Assembly (NCBI GenBank): GCA_013076295.1
Contig: RQOL01000863.1
Coordinates: 1,554,180-1,618,179 of the forward strand
Direction: 5' to 3'
Origin: Sanderia malayensis
Taxonomy: Eukaryota > Cnidaria > Scyphozoa > Semaeostomeae > Pelagiidae
Length of the DNA stretch: 64,000 nt
Positions 22,329-33,607 of the stretch are shown piece by piece (the stretch's first letter is position 1; each line of letters opens with the position of its first letter). Position numbers and translations under genes: made by a program. Below the pieces are notes generated by a model. The model ran no database searches and had not been told where the DNA came from. It was given only the letters and a program-made list of their open reading frames with translations.

Positions 22329-23633
22329 TCGAGATTTTATTTTACCCCACAAAATTCTTGCTTTAGTATTCGATTCTTTTTATTCCTCGAGTTTATCCTC
22401 CTTCGAGTATATTCTTTCCCGGCTGAGTTCTGCTTTTCGGTTTTCTCTTTGCTCGTCGAATTTCCTCAGTGGATTGTTTCTTGCTCGACTTTTCACGCGC
22501 AAAGTGTAGGAGGTCACAATGTCCCAGCTATTGCAAATTCAAAATGTTCCACACACGTTGCTGGAAGTAGAATGACACAATCTCTGTTCTAGTTTCGTGC
22601 GTCCGTTGTTAACGATTGTGCTGAATAGACCGCTTGTTCCGCTGGCAAGCTGTGATACCGTCGACTTTTTATCACCAGATCTCGTAAAAAGCGTGCGTGT
22701 ATGTAGATCAATAATCGTTTATTCCTAATCACAGGCTCTAGAGCTATGCTGTTGATTTTTTGATAAGAGCAACTGCTCGATCGATAATAGACTGAACTCG
22801 AAAATTAGATGCGCGCACGTTTTAAACGAAAACGTTCCCTCACTCCCACTATTGTCATATCAACATCAATTTACTCTGCAGGGAGGCACACGCGGAAACA
22901 AAGATCCAGCTTTGATGACACTTTGACAATATTGCTGGCAGGCCTGAAGAGCTTTCTACTTAAAGCGCAGTACCCCCGCGGCGTCTGTCATCCATTAGGC
23001 CGGGACACCCCACTTTTATCAAAACACCGTGCCGTGCTGGCTTTTCAGAACAAGATTTACTACATACATACAAACACCCTTGTATCGTCGATTGAAAAAA
23101 CCCACCGCCACTGCCAATAGCTCCCCAAGGATCACGCATTCACAAAAATCATTACGGTGGCAGATTGTTTGAAAAAAACGCTGTTGGGCCAAGTAAAAGA
23201 TTTACAATATGCCACACAACACAACAAAACAACACTTATTCTTGTTGTCTGTGAGACTGGCATTAGAACAACTGAACAGGCGCCAGTCGTCCTTGCCAAT
23301 CGTGTTAACAAAGTGAAGGTGAAGTTGAAATAACCCGACGTTTTCATTTCTTGACAAGCTGCAACCCATTAGGCGAGATTTCGAAAGATGACTTTGGCCT
23401 GTGTTGATTTCTTGAATGAGCTCGATAACTCGACAAGGATTTTTTAATCTTCGTTTCACCACTGATCTCAACCCCTAAATTGACCTCTTTGCCCCCATTT
23501 CATAGCACCCCTTGAACAACAACCGTTAGCAATCAAGCCAATGTTGAATTTAGTCCCCAGAGCTCGTCCTCCCTTTTTCAACTGCAGCCCAAGATAATTT
23601 CAAAGTCCCCCATGCCCTGCTCAATCCATTGCA

Positions 23634-23940
23634 TACCGTATTTCCTCGATTAGACATTTTGAGGGGGCGCCTAATCGAGGGGGGCCATTATTCGAGGGGG
23701 GGCGTTTATTAGAAAGTACAAGATCACAGGCTCTGTCATTGGGTCCAGAAAAAAAGAAAATGGTTTAGTTGAGCCTTGCTTTATCGAGCAACAATGTAGA
23801 AAATGAAGTCGTAATGGTTTTGCCAAAGAGGGGGCGTTTAATCAAGGGGGCGTTTATTGCAAAAGCTAGCAACATAAGGGGGCGTTTATTCGAGGGGGGC
23901 TTTTAATCGAGGGGGGGCGTTTAATCGAGGAAATACGGTA
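23634..23940. mobile_element. MITE family F with TACCGTATTTCCTCGATTA ends
   Basis: A 307-bp element whose ends TACCGTATTTCCTCGATTA and TAATCGAGGAAATACGGTA are exact reverse complements. Inside are repeated G-rich blocks of the form CGAGGGGGGCGTTTATT. It lies about 1.3 kb upstream of the Zic start codon. Confidence 0.9.
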
Positions 23941-26394
23941 AGCTCTGATTTTTAATTCAGCAGATAACGCCATGTTTTCTCAGTTTCACTTCAATGTTTT
24001 CTTATTCTTATTTCCCCTTTCCAAGACACTTCAATGCTTTAGATTGTGTTTCTGAATTAACATGGGTCAGAATTAGGAAGCAAAGTACAATAAACATTCA
24101 TAATGTTTGACTTGTATACAAAATGGATTGCCACAATCATAATCATAAACTCACTTCAACATGCGCTTGTGACACAAGAAGGATTTGTAAAGATGCTTTG
24201 ATTACTGATTTAACAACACTTCCCCCGTCTTTAATAACAATCTCTTAACGTGTGACACTAGAAAAAAGCATATTCCAGGGGTCACGGGGCGTACATGGCA
24301 TTATAGAGCTAGCACAGAGCTAACAGTGTTGAGAAAAGAGCACAACAAACGCGTAAAATAAAGCTTAACAAGAAGAAATTGATTCGATTTCTATCTATGT
24401 ATGCTTTGTGCTGTGTGCTATTTCGATTACAAACTATTCTCTGGCATGGCTGATTGACTGAGCACCGTGCTTGCTTCGACTGAGAAAAATCGAAATTAAC
24501 AGCGCAAAAGGGCAAAACACAAAACTGCACAGTTAAAACGATTACATATTCAACAGCGCAATACAAGGTCACCATACTCACACACGTGTATAAACCGAAG
24601 AAAAATTACATTTCAGCTTATCCGTGTTGTTATCAGGCTTGGTCGAAATCGTCCACTAGAAACAGGGTAGACTTCTGGGCATTCGGGATGAGATATTACT
24701 CATGATTAAGAAGTAAAGTACAATATGTAAACATTCATAATGTTTGACTTGTATAAGCCTTGCCACTACTTGAGTGAGGCAATCGAAATGCAAAGTAAAG
24801 CAGTTTGAAAGCGAAAAATAAAAAACATATATGAAAGCAAATTGAATTGAATAGGACGCTACTGTTCCCCACGCTCTCTATGTTTGACCTGAGAAATTAC
24901 TTTGCTACTTTGCTACTTTGCTACTCTGACCCAATAAATTTGAGGTTACCGCAGATCAACAACAAACCAAAAAGATTAGCAATTCGTAATAGCATTACGC
25001 ATTCATGAAGTATGAATCAATCGGTGTCACTTCTGAAAGAGGCTGAAGAGCTGGTTGAGATTTTTGTTTATTATGATTGACGAGATGGCTATATATTTAA
25101 GGAGACATTCTAACTCCCCGCGATACGAAAAATAATTCGCTATAGTGCGTTAGTAACAACTCTTTTGAATACTTTTGTATACGTTTTATCACGAAAGCGG
25201 TTAATAATCAACATTTTAAAATAATCAGGTTCTCGATGAATGGGTTTCCTGTTTGTTTTTCAAAAGCTCCCTGATGAATCATTTTCAATCCAGTTCAGGT
25301 CGAAATGCATCGCCGTTTTCCCCCATGCGCATGCGCTTAGAATGCCACCGTGAGGTTCGAGATCCCCTCCTTTCTCTCAGCCAGCAATTCCAGCCCCTAG
25401 CCCAAATAAGGTAAAACCATATAGTTGAACAAGCCTCAAAACCCTTTCGATAAACTGTTTTCATGCAGCTTATAAAGGTCGTCATCTAAAAGCGTCTCTG
25501 CTGCTTATGACGTCATGAGATAAAATTTCAACTGCGTCTCAAGAAACCAGCGCATGAAAAAGCCAAAAGAATCAACAATAAGATCACTTTCAAATGGGTA
25601 TTTCAAAGCCAAATAAATTTAGACCACTGTTCAGAACAGGCAATCTTTACACTACCGTAACAAGCCTAAAATAGCTATTCATAATTATTATACACTGGTA
25701 TATAATATTCAAGTATTGTTCAAGTAAAACCAATGATACATAACCAATCATTGTTAGATGCTTACTCTAATAATGAAATTTTAGAACTGTAAATATTTTA
25801 ATTTGTTTTAATTGATTTTAACTATTCACACAAATTACACATGATTCCACGTAAATGCAGCTAAAACTAAGTAAAGTACACTTTTATCTACTTGTTTTCA
25901 GTTATATTAACATTCATTTACAAATTTTGTAATATAACTTTTTGACTTTGTAATGTTTACTTTAATTTCTTTTTGGGTCTTAGACTCCTTTGCGTTAATG
26001 CCGTAAGGCTTTGCAAAGTAATTTTATAGAAGTAGAAGAAATAGAAATGTGTGTGACCTGTATTAGTGTGACCAGACCATGGGTGCAGGATTGACGAACG
26101 ATAATTGATAATTTAATCAAACAGTTAGGGTAGAGCATCGGTGTGAATACGTCCAGGCCGGTCTATTTGTTCCGGATAAAGGAAAGATGTTGCTGCAATC
26201 TCATATATTTATTTACCATCCTCAACCTCGCCTTTATCGAGCAGCTCATTAGTGTTTACACGAAACAAGTTGGCCTGTTGTCTTTACTGAATTGTTTACA
26301 AATGCAGTACTTCTTCTCCATTGGCCATAAACATGTCATTGATTTGTTGACTAGATGTAAACGTTTACACGCAGCAACCCTCTATAAGAAACCG

Positions 26395-26745
26395 ACCCCT
26401 AAGATACAAAGAAACCAAAAAAATTAAGAAACTGTAGTACTACTTTCCGTCAAGCTTAAGAAACCGTGTCACCTGGTACAACAGGCAAATGGGGTAGTTT
26501 CGATTGAATTTTGAAAACAGCAGTGATGATTATTTTAAATACTAAGACTTAGATGGAATTGAAACGACATGGAGTTGAGAATTGTTTTGTTACTGTTTAT
26601 TTGCATTGAATTGTGATGTCTCTTTGAGTTTCCTTCCTATTTGCACGTCCAAATTTAAGAAACATTTAAGAAACTTTTGGTACTCAAATGGCAATTAAGA
26701 AACTGAGCACTATTTCGGAGCTCAGTTTCTTATAAAAAAATGCGT
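26395..26745. mobile_element. Possible family E-like element
   Basis: It carries AATTAAGAAACTG at the left and CAGTTTCTTATAAAAAAATG at the right, with further TTTAAGAAAC motifs between. It resembles the TTTCTTATAAAA-ended elements at 15868 and 59150, but I cannot fix the exact ends. Confidence 0.45.
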
Positions 26746-27651
26746 GTATTTTGAAAACAACTACGTTTTCTACGGTAAAACGTTTTCCTCAATGGCGCTT
26801 GGTGGAACAAACACCTCAGTAGCAACCATAGGGCCAGGGGAGCGCCCCCATAAATTCCAAATATGGAGCGCCCCCATAAATTCTTAGTAGAGTGGTAACC
26901 TTTACAGGTGTTGGTGAAGTTTGTTATTTGTCCCCCACTGCCACGCCCTTCATAATTTCCACCGCAATACGGTTGTCTAGTGTACAGGGAACAAAACACC
27001 TTTCCCCTTCTCATATCATTAATTGGATATACTTTAGCGCATTGCTTTTTCGAATTGAAGCTCGTTACATCATATAGTGATTTGCATATAATGTTGTAAA
27101 CATTCACTGGCTGCCTAAAACAATGGGGTTCTTGCCCATGCGTAACTAATAATCCTCGAAAAGGTTTATGTAATCGCACAGGCATGCAGGCAACAAAAAA
27201 TATTTAATCCATGAAAATCCACGTCAATTTTCTAGCTGTTATATATTGAAGACCCTTAACACTCATATAGACCATAGTATATAATACCACGTGTATATAT
27301 AAAGTATAGTATATGTGGTATCAATGGCTTCATATGAAATAATCCTCATACAATACCAATCACCTTGCCAATGATATAGATCACTTATTGAAAACTCCTT
27401 TCACACTTTTGTGTACCCCTCCCTTGGTGTATATTAACTACTTATGAAAACAGTGAAGGGACTTTCAAACAAGAAACACAACACTTATAAGAGATACCTA
27501 TATGTGGTACGTATAATGGATGGGTGCATGTAATGTGTATATACCCATGTTACTGAGCCAGCGCATTGCCGTTTTGTGTATTGTTCACTGTGGAGGAACG
27601 AATATACAATAGCATTGGCACACTCTCTCTCTCTCCCCGTATCGAAAAGAA

Positions 27652-27841
27652 TATAGTCAATTCTGCATAGTTCGAACTCGTGTAATTCGAACTCTATCTA
27701 ATTCGAACAAAATTCTCCGTCCCTTCAAGGATCACTAATGAACCAACTCTTATAAAATAAACCTCTATAATTCGAACTTTTTGTATTTCGAACATTTTCA
27801 CGTTTCCCCAGGGTGTTCAAATTAGACAGAGTTGACTGTAT
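27652..27841. mobile_element. MITE family B, copy 3 (inverted orientation)
   Basis: It begins TATAGTCAATTCTGCATAGT and ends AGACAGAGTTGACTGTA. The inside carries TTCGAACTCGTGTAATTCG and CCAGGGTGTTCAAATT, the reverse complement of the copy at 7437. Confidence 0.85.
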
Positions 27842-28362
27842 CTCATACAAGAGCACAACACTTACAAGAAATATCCGCATGAAATGTACTAGGGGGATAC
27901 CTTTGTGACACGTATTGAAAATACCTGTGTGACACCTGTGTGTATGTGCAAACATTATTGAACCCGAAACACATTCCCTTTCTCTTGATCTCTTTCTCTG
28001 CATTGAAAAATAATAATTCATCGGAGAGAGTTGACCATCGTAGTAAGCACGCTGCCTCACACCCTCCCCCCCAACTCCCTGTAGGGGGAAAGGGTGTGGT
28101 TTTTAAGTATGCTGTTCCACGTAGCAGCATATTTAACCAACCTAGTAATTCCTAATATGGGTGGATTTAGGAAGAGCATCCGAAAATATTGAAGGGTATA
28201 ATTAGAAAATATAACGTCATCTGATGAATTAGAAATCGATGTTTATGGAGTGGGTTGAGCAGGGAGTTGGAGATGAAAGGGGCAACTCAAAACGTAAATA
28301 GCATGGATAGTATGAGTAGCTTTTAACTGCAATGAATTTATCTTTAAGTAGTAACATTGTAT

Positions 28363-28512
28363 GCGTAATTCAAACAACCCTTAAAGGAAGCATGAAAATG
28401 TTCGAATTACAAAAGCTTCGTATCATGCAAGTGTTATGAGAGTTGGTAAACTTTAAAATCCAGAGATATTGGTTCGAGCTAGACAGAGTTCGAGGTATAC
28501 AGATTTTACTGC
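28363..28512. mobile_element. Degenerate MITE family B copy
   Basis: It contains GAAAATGTTCGAATTAC, AGACAGAGTTCGAGGTATAC and AGATTTTACTG in family B order. The left end is eroded. Confidence 0.6.
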
Positions 28513-28732
28513 ACGTATTTAGAAATTAGTGACACCAAATAATGTCATAGAGTGAACGTAAGAAACATCATGTTAGTTCTTAAATCAAAGCATTCACGTA
28601 GAATGGATTATATAGCCAAGGTGTTGCGATGTCATATGACCACATTACCAGGCAATGGCAATCAATTGAGATAAAGCTGCACCAGAAATGAATGCATACC
28701 AAATGTCGAAATACATCATCAATCATCATATA

Positions 28733-29028
28733 GGGTAAGAACAGCATAAAAACCGCACATTTTGCATCCAACCTATTGTTCAAACACAATAAGCTATTGC
28801 TTTGTTCATTGTTTCGAGCAGAAATATATCAGTACAGTGAACTATAACTCGAACACCCCGAGGAAGCGTGAAAATGTTCGAATTACATAGGTTTGTTTGA
28901 TAAGAATTGGCTCATTAGTGATCCTTGAAAGGACAGAGAATTTCGTTCGAATTAGATAGAGTTCGAACTATGCAGATTTGACTGTCTTTTTGCCCACTGG
29001 GTCCTTTATGCGGGTTTTTACTGTACAC
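28733..29028. mobile_element. MITE family A copy split by a nested family B insertion
   Basis: The family A left part (AAGAACAGCATAAAAACCGC, then the CTATTGTTCAAACACAATA core) is at 28733-28832. Its right end (TTTATGCGGGTTTTTACTGTA) resumes at 29006. A complete family B element occupies 28833-28984 (TACAGTGAACTATAACTCG ... GCAGATTTGACTGT). The order shows that B moved after A had inserted. Confidence 0.8.
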
Positions 29029-29493
29029 ACAGACTGTATTAACAGACACAAATACACGTTGTACGTGTCTTGTATTGATGTATTGCATACTATTACAGAT
29101 TACACCGTTTGCAAGAAAAGAAAGAACAACAAGATGTGGAGAATATTGAGGAAATTAGGCATCCGTTGCGGTGTCTCTTTGGACTTAGAGTTGCAAGCAA
29201 GCAGCCCTAATCAATTTATCTACTAATCACATAAATATACAGTGGCTACAGAAACTCGCAGCACCAGTTCTGATTAGGATGTGAAGTGTCAAGGGTTCCG
29301 TACGGAGTTCACCAGCAAGACATTGACAGGTTTGTTAATAATCTGTATTTAATCATTCATGTCAAGCCACGATGAACTGAACCATGAGGTGAATTGAGCT
29401 AAACTTCCAGGTTACTTATCAATGGAAGGAACAATCAAGTTACAAATTGCGCAAGGAATTTCATTTGATTGAATGGGGGAACTGGTGTATGCG

Positions 29494-29634
29494 CAACTTT
29501 TCTTATAAGAATATCAAAACTTTCCCCAAACCTAATGTTTCCCATAGTTATTCTTAAATTTCCATTGTTTTTGGCAATTTTGAGGCTCTCTTAGAAACTT
29601 TACGTATTTCTATAAAAGAAGTGTGTACACACCT
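29494..29634. mobile_element. Short family E-like element
   Basis: The left end is AACTTTTCTTATAAGAATAT and the right end is TATTTCTATAAAAGAAGTGT. The central TTTTTGGCAATTTTGAGGCT resembles family E interiors. Confidence 0.5.
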
Positions 29635-30449
29635 TTTCGAGATGGCGTGGTCACTACGAAATGACTCGGAGGTCGTTCCACAAAGTAAGAAGTCAGGGTT
29701 ATTCAGTAAATTTTGTGAAAGGAGATGAATTTTTAAGAAATTCATTGGGGGCCGGATGGCAATTGACACTTGTCCGCCTGGGACAAAATGCTTGGAATAA
29801 ATTTCCAGGCTTGGAAAAAATGTTAGCATTCTTATGAAAAGCATTTGTGAAGCTTGACACACCAGAGCCCTCCTGATGAACTTATTCTGTTAAGCCTGAG
29901 CTAAATAACGCAAACAACAACTTCCATTCTTCGCGTCAAGATATCCCCAGTAAATAATTCGCCGCGCGAAGAAATCCGCGCGCGACGCGACATGCAAAAC
30001 TCCACGGAATGTCACAAGGCATTACAATATGAAACAGCTCATACGCGCGCATGCTTACATACGCGACGGCATAGTTCTGTTCATTGCAATTAGCGCGTTC
30101 TCTAAAAACAAATGACAACACGTAGCTAATTGGTGCTTGTTACTTGCTACCGGATTTGGCAATTACTTCACGAAGTGCCTACTACAAACCGTTGCATTTC
30201 GTCTTGGCGGTTGGTCTCCGCCTTTTGCGTCGTTCGTACTTCTCTCCAAGTGCCGGTGGAAATAGCAACTTCCTGACAGGCATTCGGAAGTATTACGGTC
30301 AAAAAGCTACAAAGATTTACAATATTGTAGTCTACTGTGTGTATTGCGTATTAGAGAGAGACCGTGGTCTCGGCTGCTCGAGTAAGAAATAGGCCAAGAT
30401 CAATCGTATCTCTGGCGCGATGCTTCAGTCTTTCTCAACCCCCCGGAAC

Positions 30450-30705
30450 AAATATGAATTACATTGATATGCGCATATGCCAGAGTGAATCTCCAGAGTG
30501 GCCAAAATACCATGAATTACATGCGTGGAGATAGTACACAGTGTACGAGGCTGCTGCAACAATTGAGAATGCATCCACCCGGATCAAATATGAATTACAT
30601 TGATATGCGCATATACAAGAGTGAATCTCCAGGGGTGGTCAAAATACCATGCGTGGAGATGGTACACAGTGTACGAGGCTGCTGCAACAATTGAGACTGC
30701 ATTGC
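30450..30705. repeat. Tandem duplication of about 120-135 bp
   Basis: Two copies start at about 30450 and 30585 with AAATATGAATTACATTGATA and share GTGAATCTCCAG, ACACAGTGTACGAGGCTGCT and GCAACAATTGAGA. The first copy has an extra ATGAATTAC insert of about 13 bp. Confidence 0.88.
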
Positions 30706-32035
30706 CAAAATGCGGAACAATGAATGGAAGTAGAATTAAGTGACAACTTGCGTCAGGCTTTGAGCCAACCTTACTGCCAGGCCAAATTAGATGCGAGCAG
30801 TCAATAGTCTGCTATGCAAATATAAATTGAATTAGCATGAGCTTACTAGGCACATAACGTATAATCCTCATGCATGCTTGAAATAATAAGCTCCAAATGC
30901 CTCCTCTCATGACTACAAGTTTCAAAAGTCAAAGCAAAGCTCATTTTGTATTGATTGCAATTCAAGAGTATTTGAGTTATTGTGTATCTGAGTGCCATAC
31001 AAGTAATCTCTAAAAGCTGGGGTACATGATGAGTTCTATCAATGCACTCAATACAAGGGCCACGCCACCTTGCATTAAGTATAATATAGAGCCATATCAT
31101 ATACGGCTGGTATGATACAAGGAATGCGGAGCTATGTAGTCTTCAATGCAGTGGCTACCCCAAACGTGCATAGTTTGAGCTCTTGTTGCAAATTCAAGCT
31201 TTGTCTGACTCTAACTAAATTCTCTGTCCCTTCAATGGCCAATAAAGGACCAATACTCAAACTATTCAAACTTTCTCATTAGAAAAAAGTGTTCTAACAA
31301 AGCTAAATGTGTTTATGATACATGGGTAAGGTCGATACGTCACTACAGTGGTGGTTGGTTATCCAACACACGGGCCACCTTGCTAGCAAGAGTAACCAGA
31401 ACGGATCGCTGAGCCACATATTAAGCCTGGAATGGCTCATGTCGACGATTCATGGTTGTTCAAGTCAGAAGCATTGTGGACATATAGAAACTTTACTTTA
31501 CAACAACATATTGACATATTCGCAGCTTTTCGTAAATTTTATTCCCCTTTCCTAATCTGCGTTAACAAGTGCATATCACATCGAATTAAAGTCAAGCACT
31601 TTCAAGTGCTTTCTATTACTCTGTAAAGTATTTGCCATTCACCATATTTTTAATGCCAGGCTTACAGTCGATGATATATTGTCTGTGCTTCACTTGCTGG
31701 CATAACAATGGCATGTGTAAACGATGTAAATGGATATATTCACATTTTTATATGCAGCAAAGAGTTAATAGACAAAATACCCTGGTATAATGTGAATGCA
31801 AGATACTTGAGTGGAGATACCTGAATTATGCAGCCATAACGGAGACGTCAACTTCTCCAAACAAACAATGAGACAGTTTATATTTGATTGCATTTTGCTT
31901 ACTTTGGCTATATTGTATAAAAATCTTCCACTGGACCCTTGTCTGGGTGCATGTTCACAACAAACTTTCTTTATTCTGATTGGGTACTCTTCAAAGAAGT
32001 ACTCTGCTGTTTGCGTGGACTTTATAGGCATCTGG

Positions 32036-32206
32036 GACAGCATATGGAACAGTATAAGAGACAGTATATGGAACAGTATAAGAGACAGTATATGGAACAG
32101 TATATGGAACAGTATAAGGGACAATGTATGGAACAGTATATAAGAGACAGTATATGGAACAGTATAAGAGACAGTATATGGGACAGCATATGGAACAGTA
32201 TAACAG
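32036..32206. repeat. Tandem repeat of GACAGTATATGGAACAGTAT type
   Basis: Blocks of about 10-12 bases (ATATGGAACAGT and ATAAGAGACAGT) alternate about fourteen times, so the region reads through as spurious repeats in several frames. Confidence 0.92.
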
Positions 32207-33607
32207 TATTCTTGCCAGCTGCTTCAGTTAATAGCTAAACTCAGGCCTCAAGCATAAAATGCAATAAACCAGCAATAATTGAAATATTATCAATAATAAA
32301 TACGATCAACAAAATTGCCAATATAATAAAAAGACCCCTTTAACTCGAGCAAGATAATACACTCAAAGGCAACCTCGGTTCGATGCAACTGTAAAATTAA
32401 AACCGAGGCTGGATATAAGGGTAAGTAACATCACCATCTCAATAAAATTACAGCCAGGCGATCGAATTCGAATCACCTTATACGGACAAATACTTGAAAA
32501 CAACAGCGCTATTAATTGTACAGTGCAGTAGTATATCATATCGTGTTGTGTTTTTCTAGTATTTACATAAGTAACAGCCCGCAGAGGCATCACAGTGAAT
32601 CGATGTGGGTCATTTACTCAATATTATCTTTGTGTTCGCGAGTGGACGCAAGGTGTGCAGCAGTAATTTTTCGGATAAAGTTATTTGTTTTCATTGCCTC
32701 GATGCGCAATTCTCAACTCAATCCTAATCTGTACAGCACGAGAACAATGAGTCATCGATGATTGTGTGATAGGTTCGTCTTCTTTCAAGCCAATCACTTG
32801 TCAATTCAAATCACTGACGCCCACCAAGTCCGCATAGGAAATATGTATGCTTAACAGAAAAACCAGTCTTAAATGTAACATATTTAACATTTCCAGCAAC
32901 GCGTAAACAGTAATGTAATTTTCGCGACTTTAGAGAACAATTGGCTAACTTTCATTCACCTCTGCATGAAATTTTACTTGAACCTTTCAATCGATATCTT
33001 TCGATAGAGTCAGGGAAATAATTGATGTTTAGGGTACTGCATTGCAACGCACTTAGTCTAGTTTTAAGTTGATATAGATTTAAGTTAATGTATGTGAAAT
33101 ATGCAACCGAACGCAATAGGTCGCAATGCAACAGTATCTGTAAATCAACCACTTGCTTTACAAAACGAGGAAAGCATATACTTTTTTGCTCTCATACCCT
33201 GATACATTCATTTTCCAGCAAAGAGACGGCAAGCAATGTTTTTCGTTTCGAACCTTCTCCTAGATCGTAATTGGTCACTGAGCTGCCCCAAATGCTAAAT
33301 TATCGAAAAAACAAAGCCCGTTGTTCCATTGCATTGTGCATGTCGTGCCGTGTCGCTTCGTGTGTGGTGTATCGTGTCGTGTCGTGTCGCGTTGTATCGC
33401 AAACAACGGACGTAAGCTCGAGGTTCACAATTGTCTAATTGAACATTCGACTCTGCAGTATCAAGGAACAAGGAACAATTGATTGAAAGCAATGATTCGC
33501 GTACCTCGTATGATGAAACAAAGTGAAGTGCAAATATACGCCATATACATGAACTTCCTTTGTGTTGTGAACTGGTTGCACTGGAGTCACCATATATCTT
33601 GAGATAT

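Larger units (their letters stand above)
22329..33607. other. 11.3 kb gene-free region upstream of Zic
   Basis: I see no exon with family resemblance on either strand. The stretch holds family B, E and F MITEs, a nested A/B insertion, one ~120-bp duplication and a ~24-bp tandem repeat. Long flanking non-coding DNA is typical of developmental regulators, so Zic enhancers may lie here, but I cannot point to one. Confidence 0.65.

Noticed and set aside
22329..22352. Extension of the Zic protein to a TTG codon at 22352
   Set aside because: There is no ATG there; the first ATG is at 22328 and is followed by the conserved-length N-terminal region.
26730..27185. 151-codon minus-strand frame
   Set aside because: It lacks family resemblance, overlaps family E-like repeat sequence and has no splice or promoter support.
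31939..32238. Frame with repeated MEQYKRQY-like units
   Set aside because: It is translation of the DNA tandem repeat at 32036-32206.
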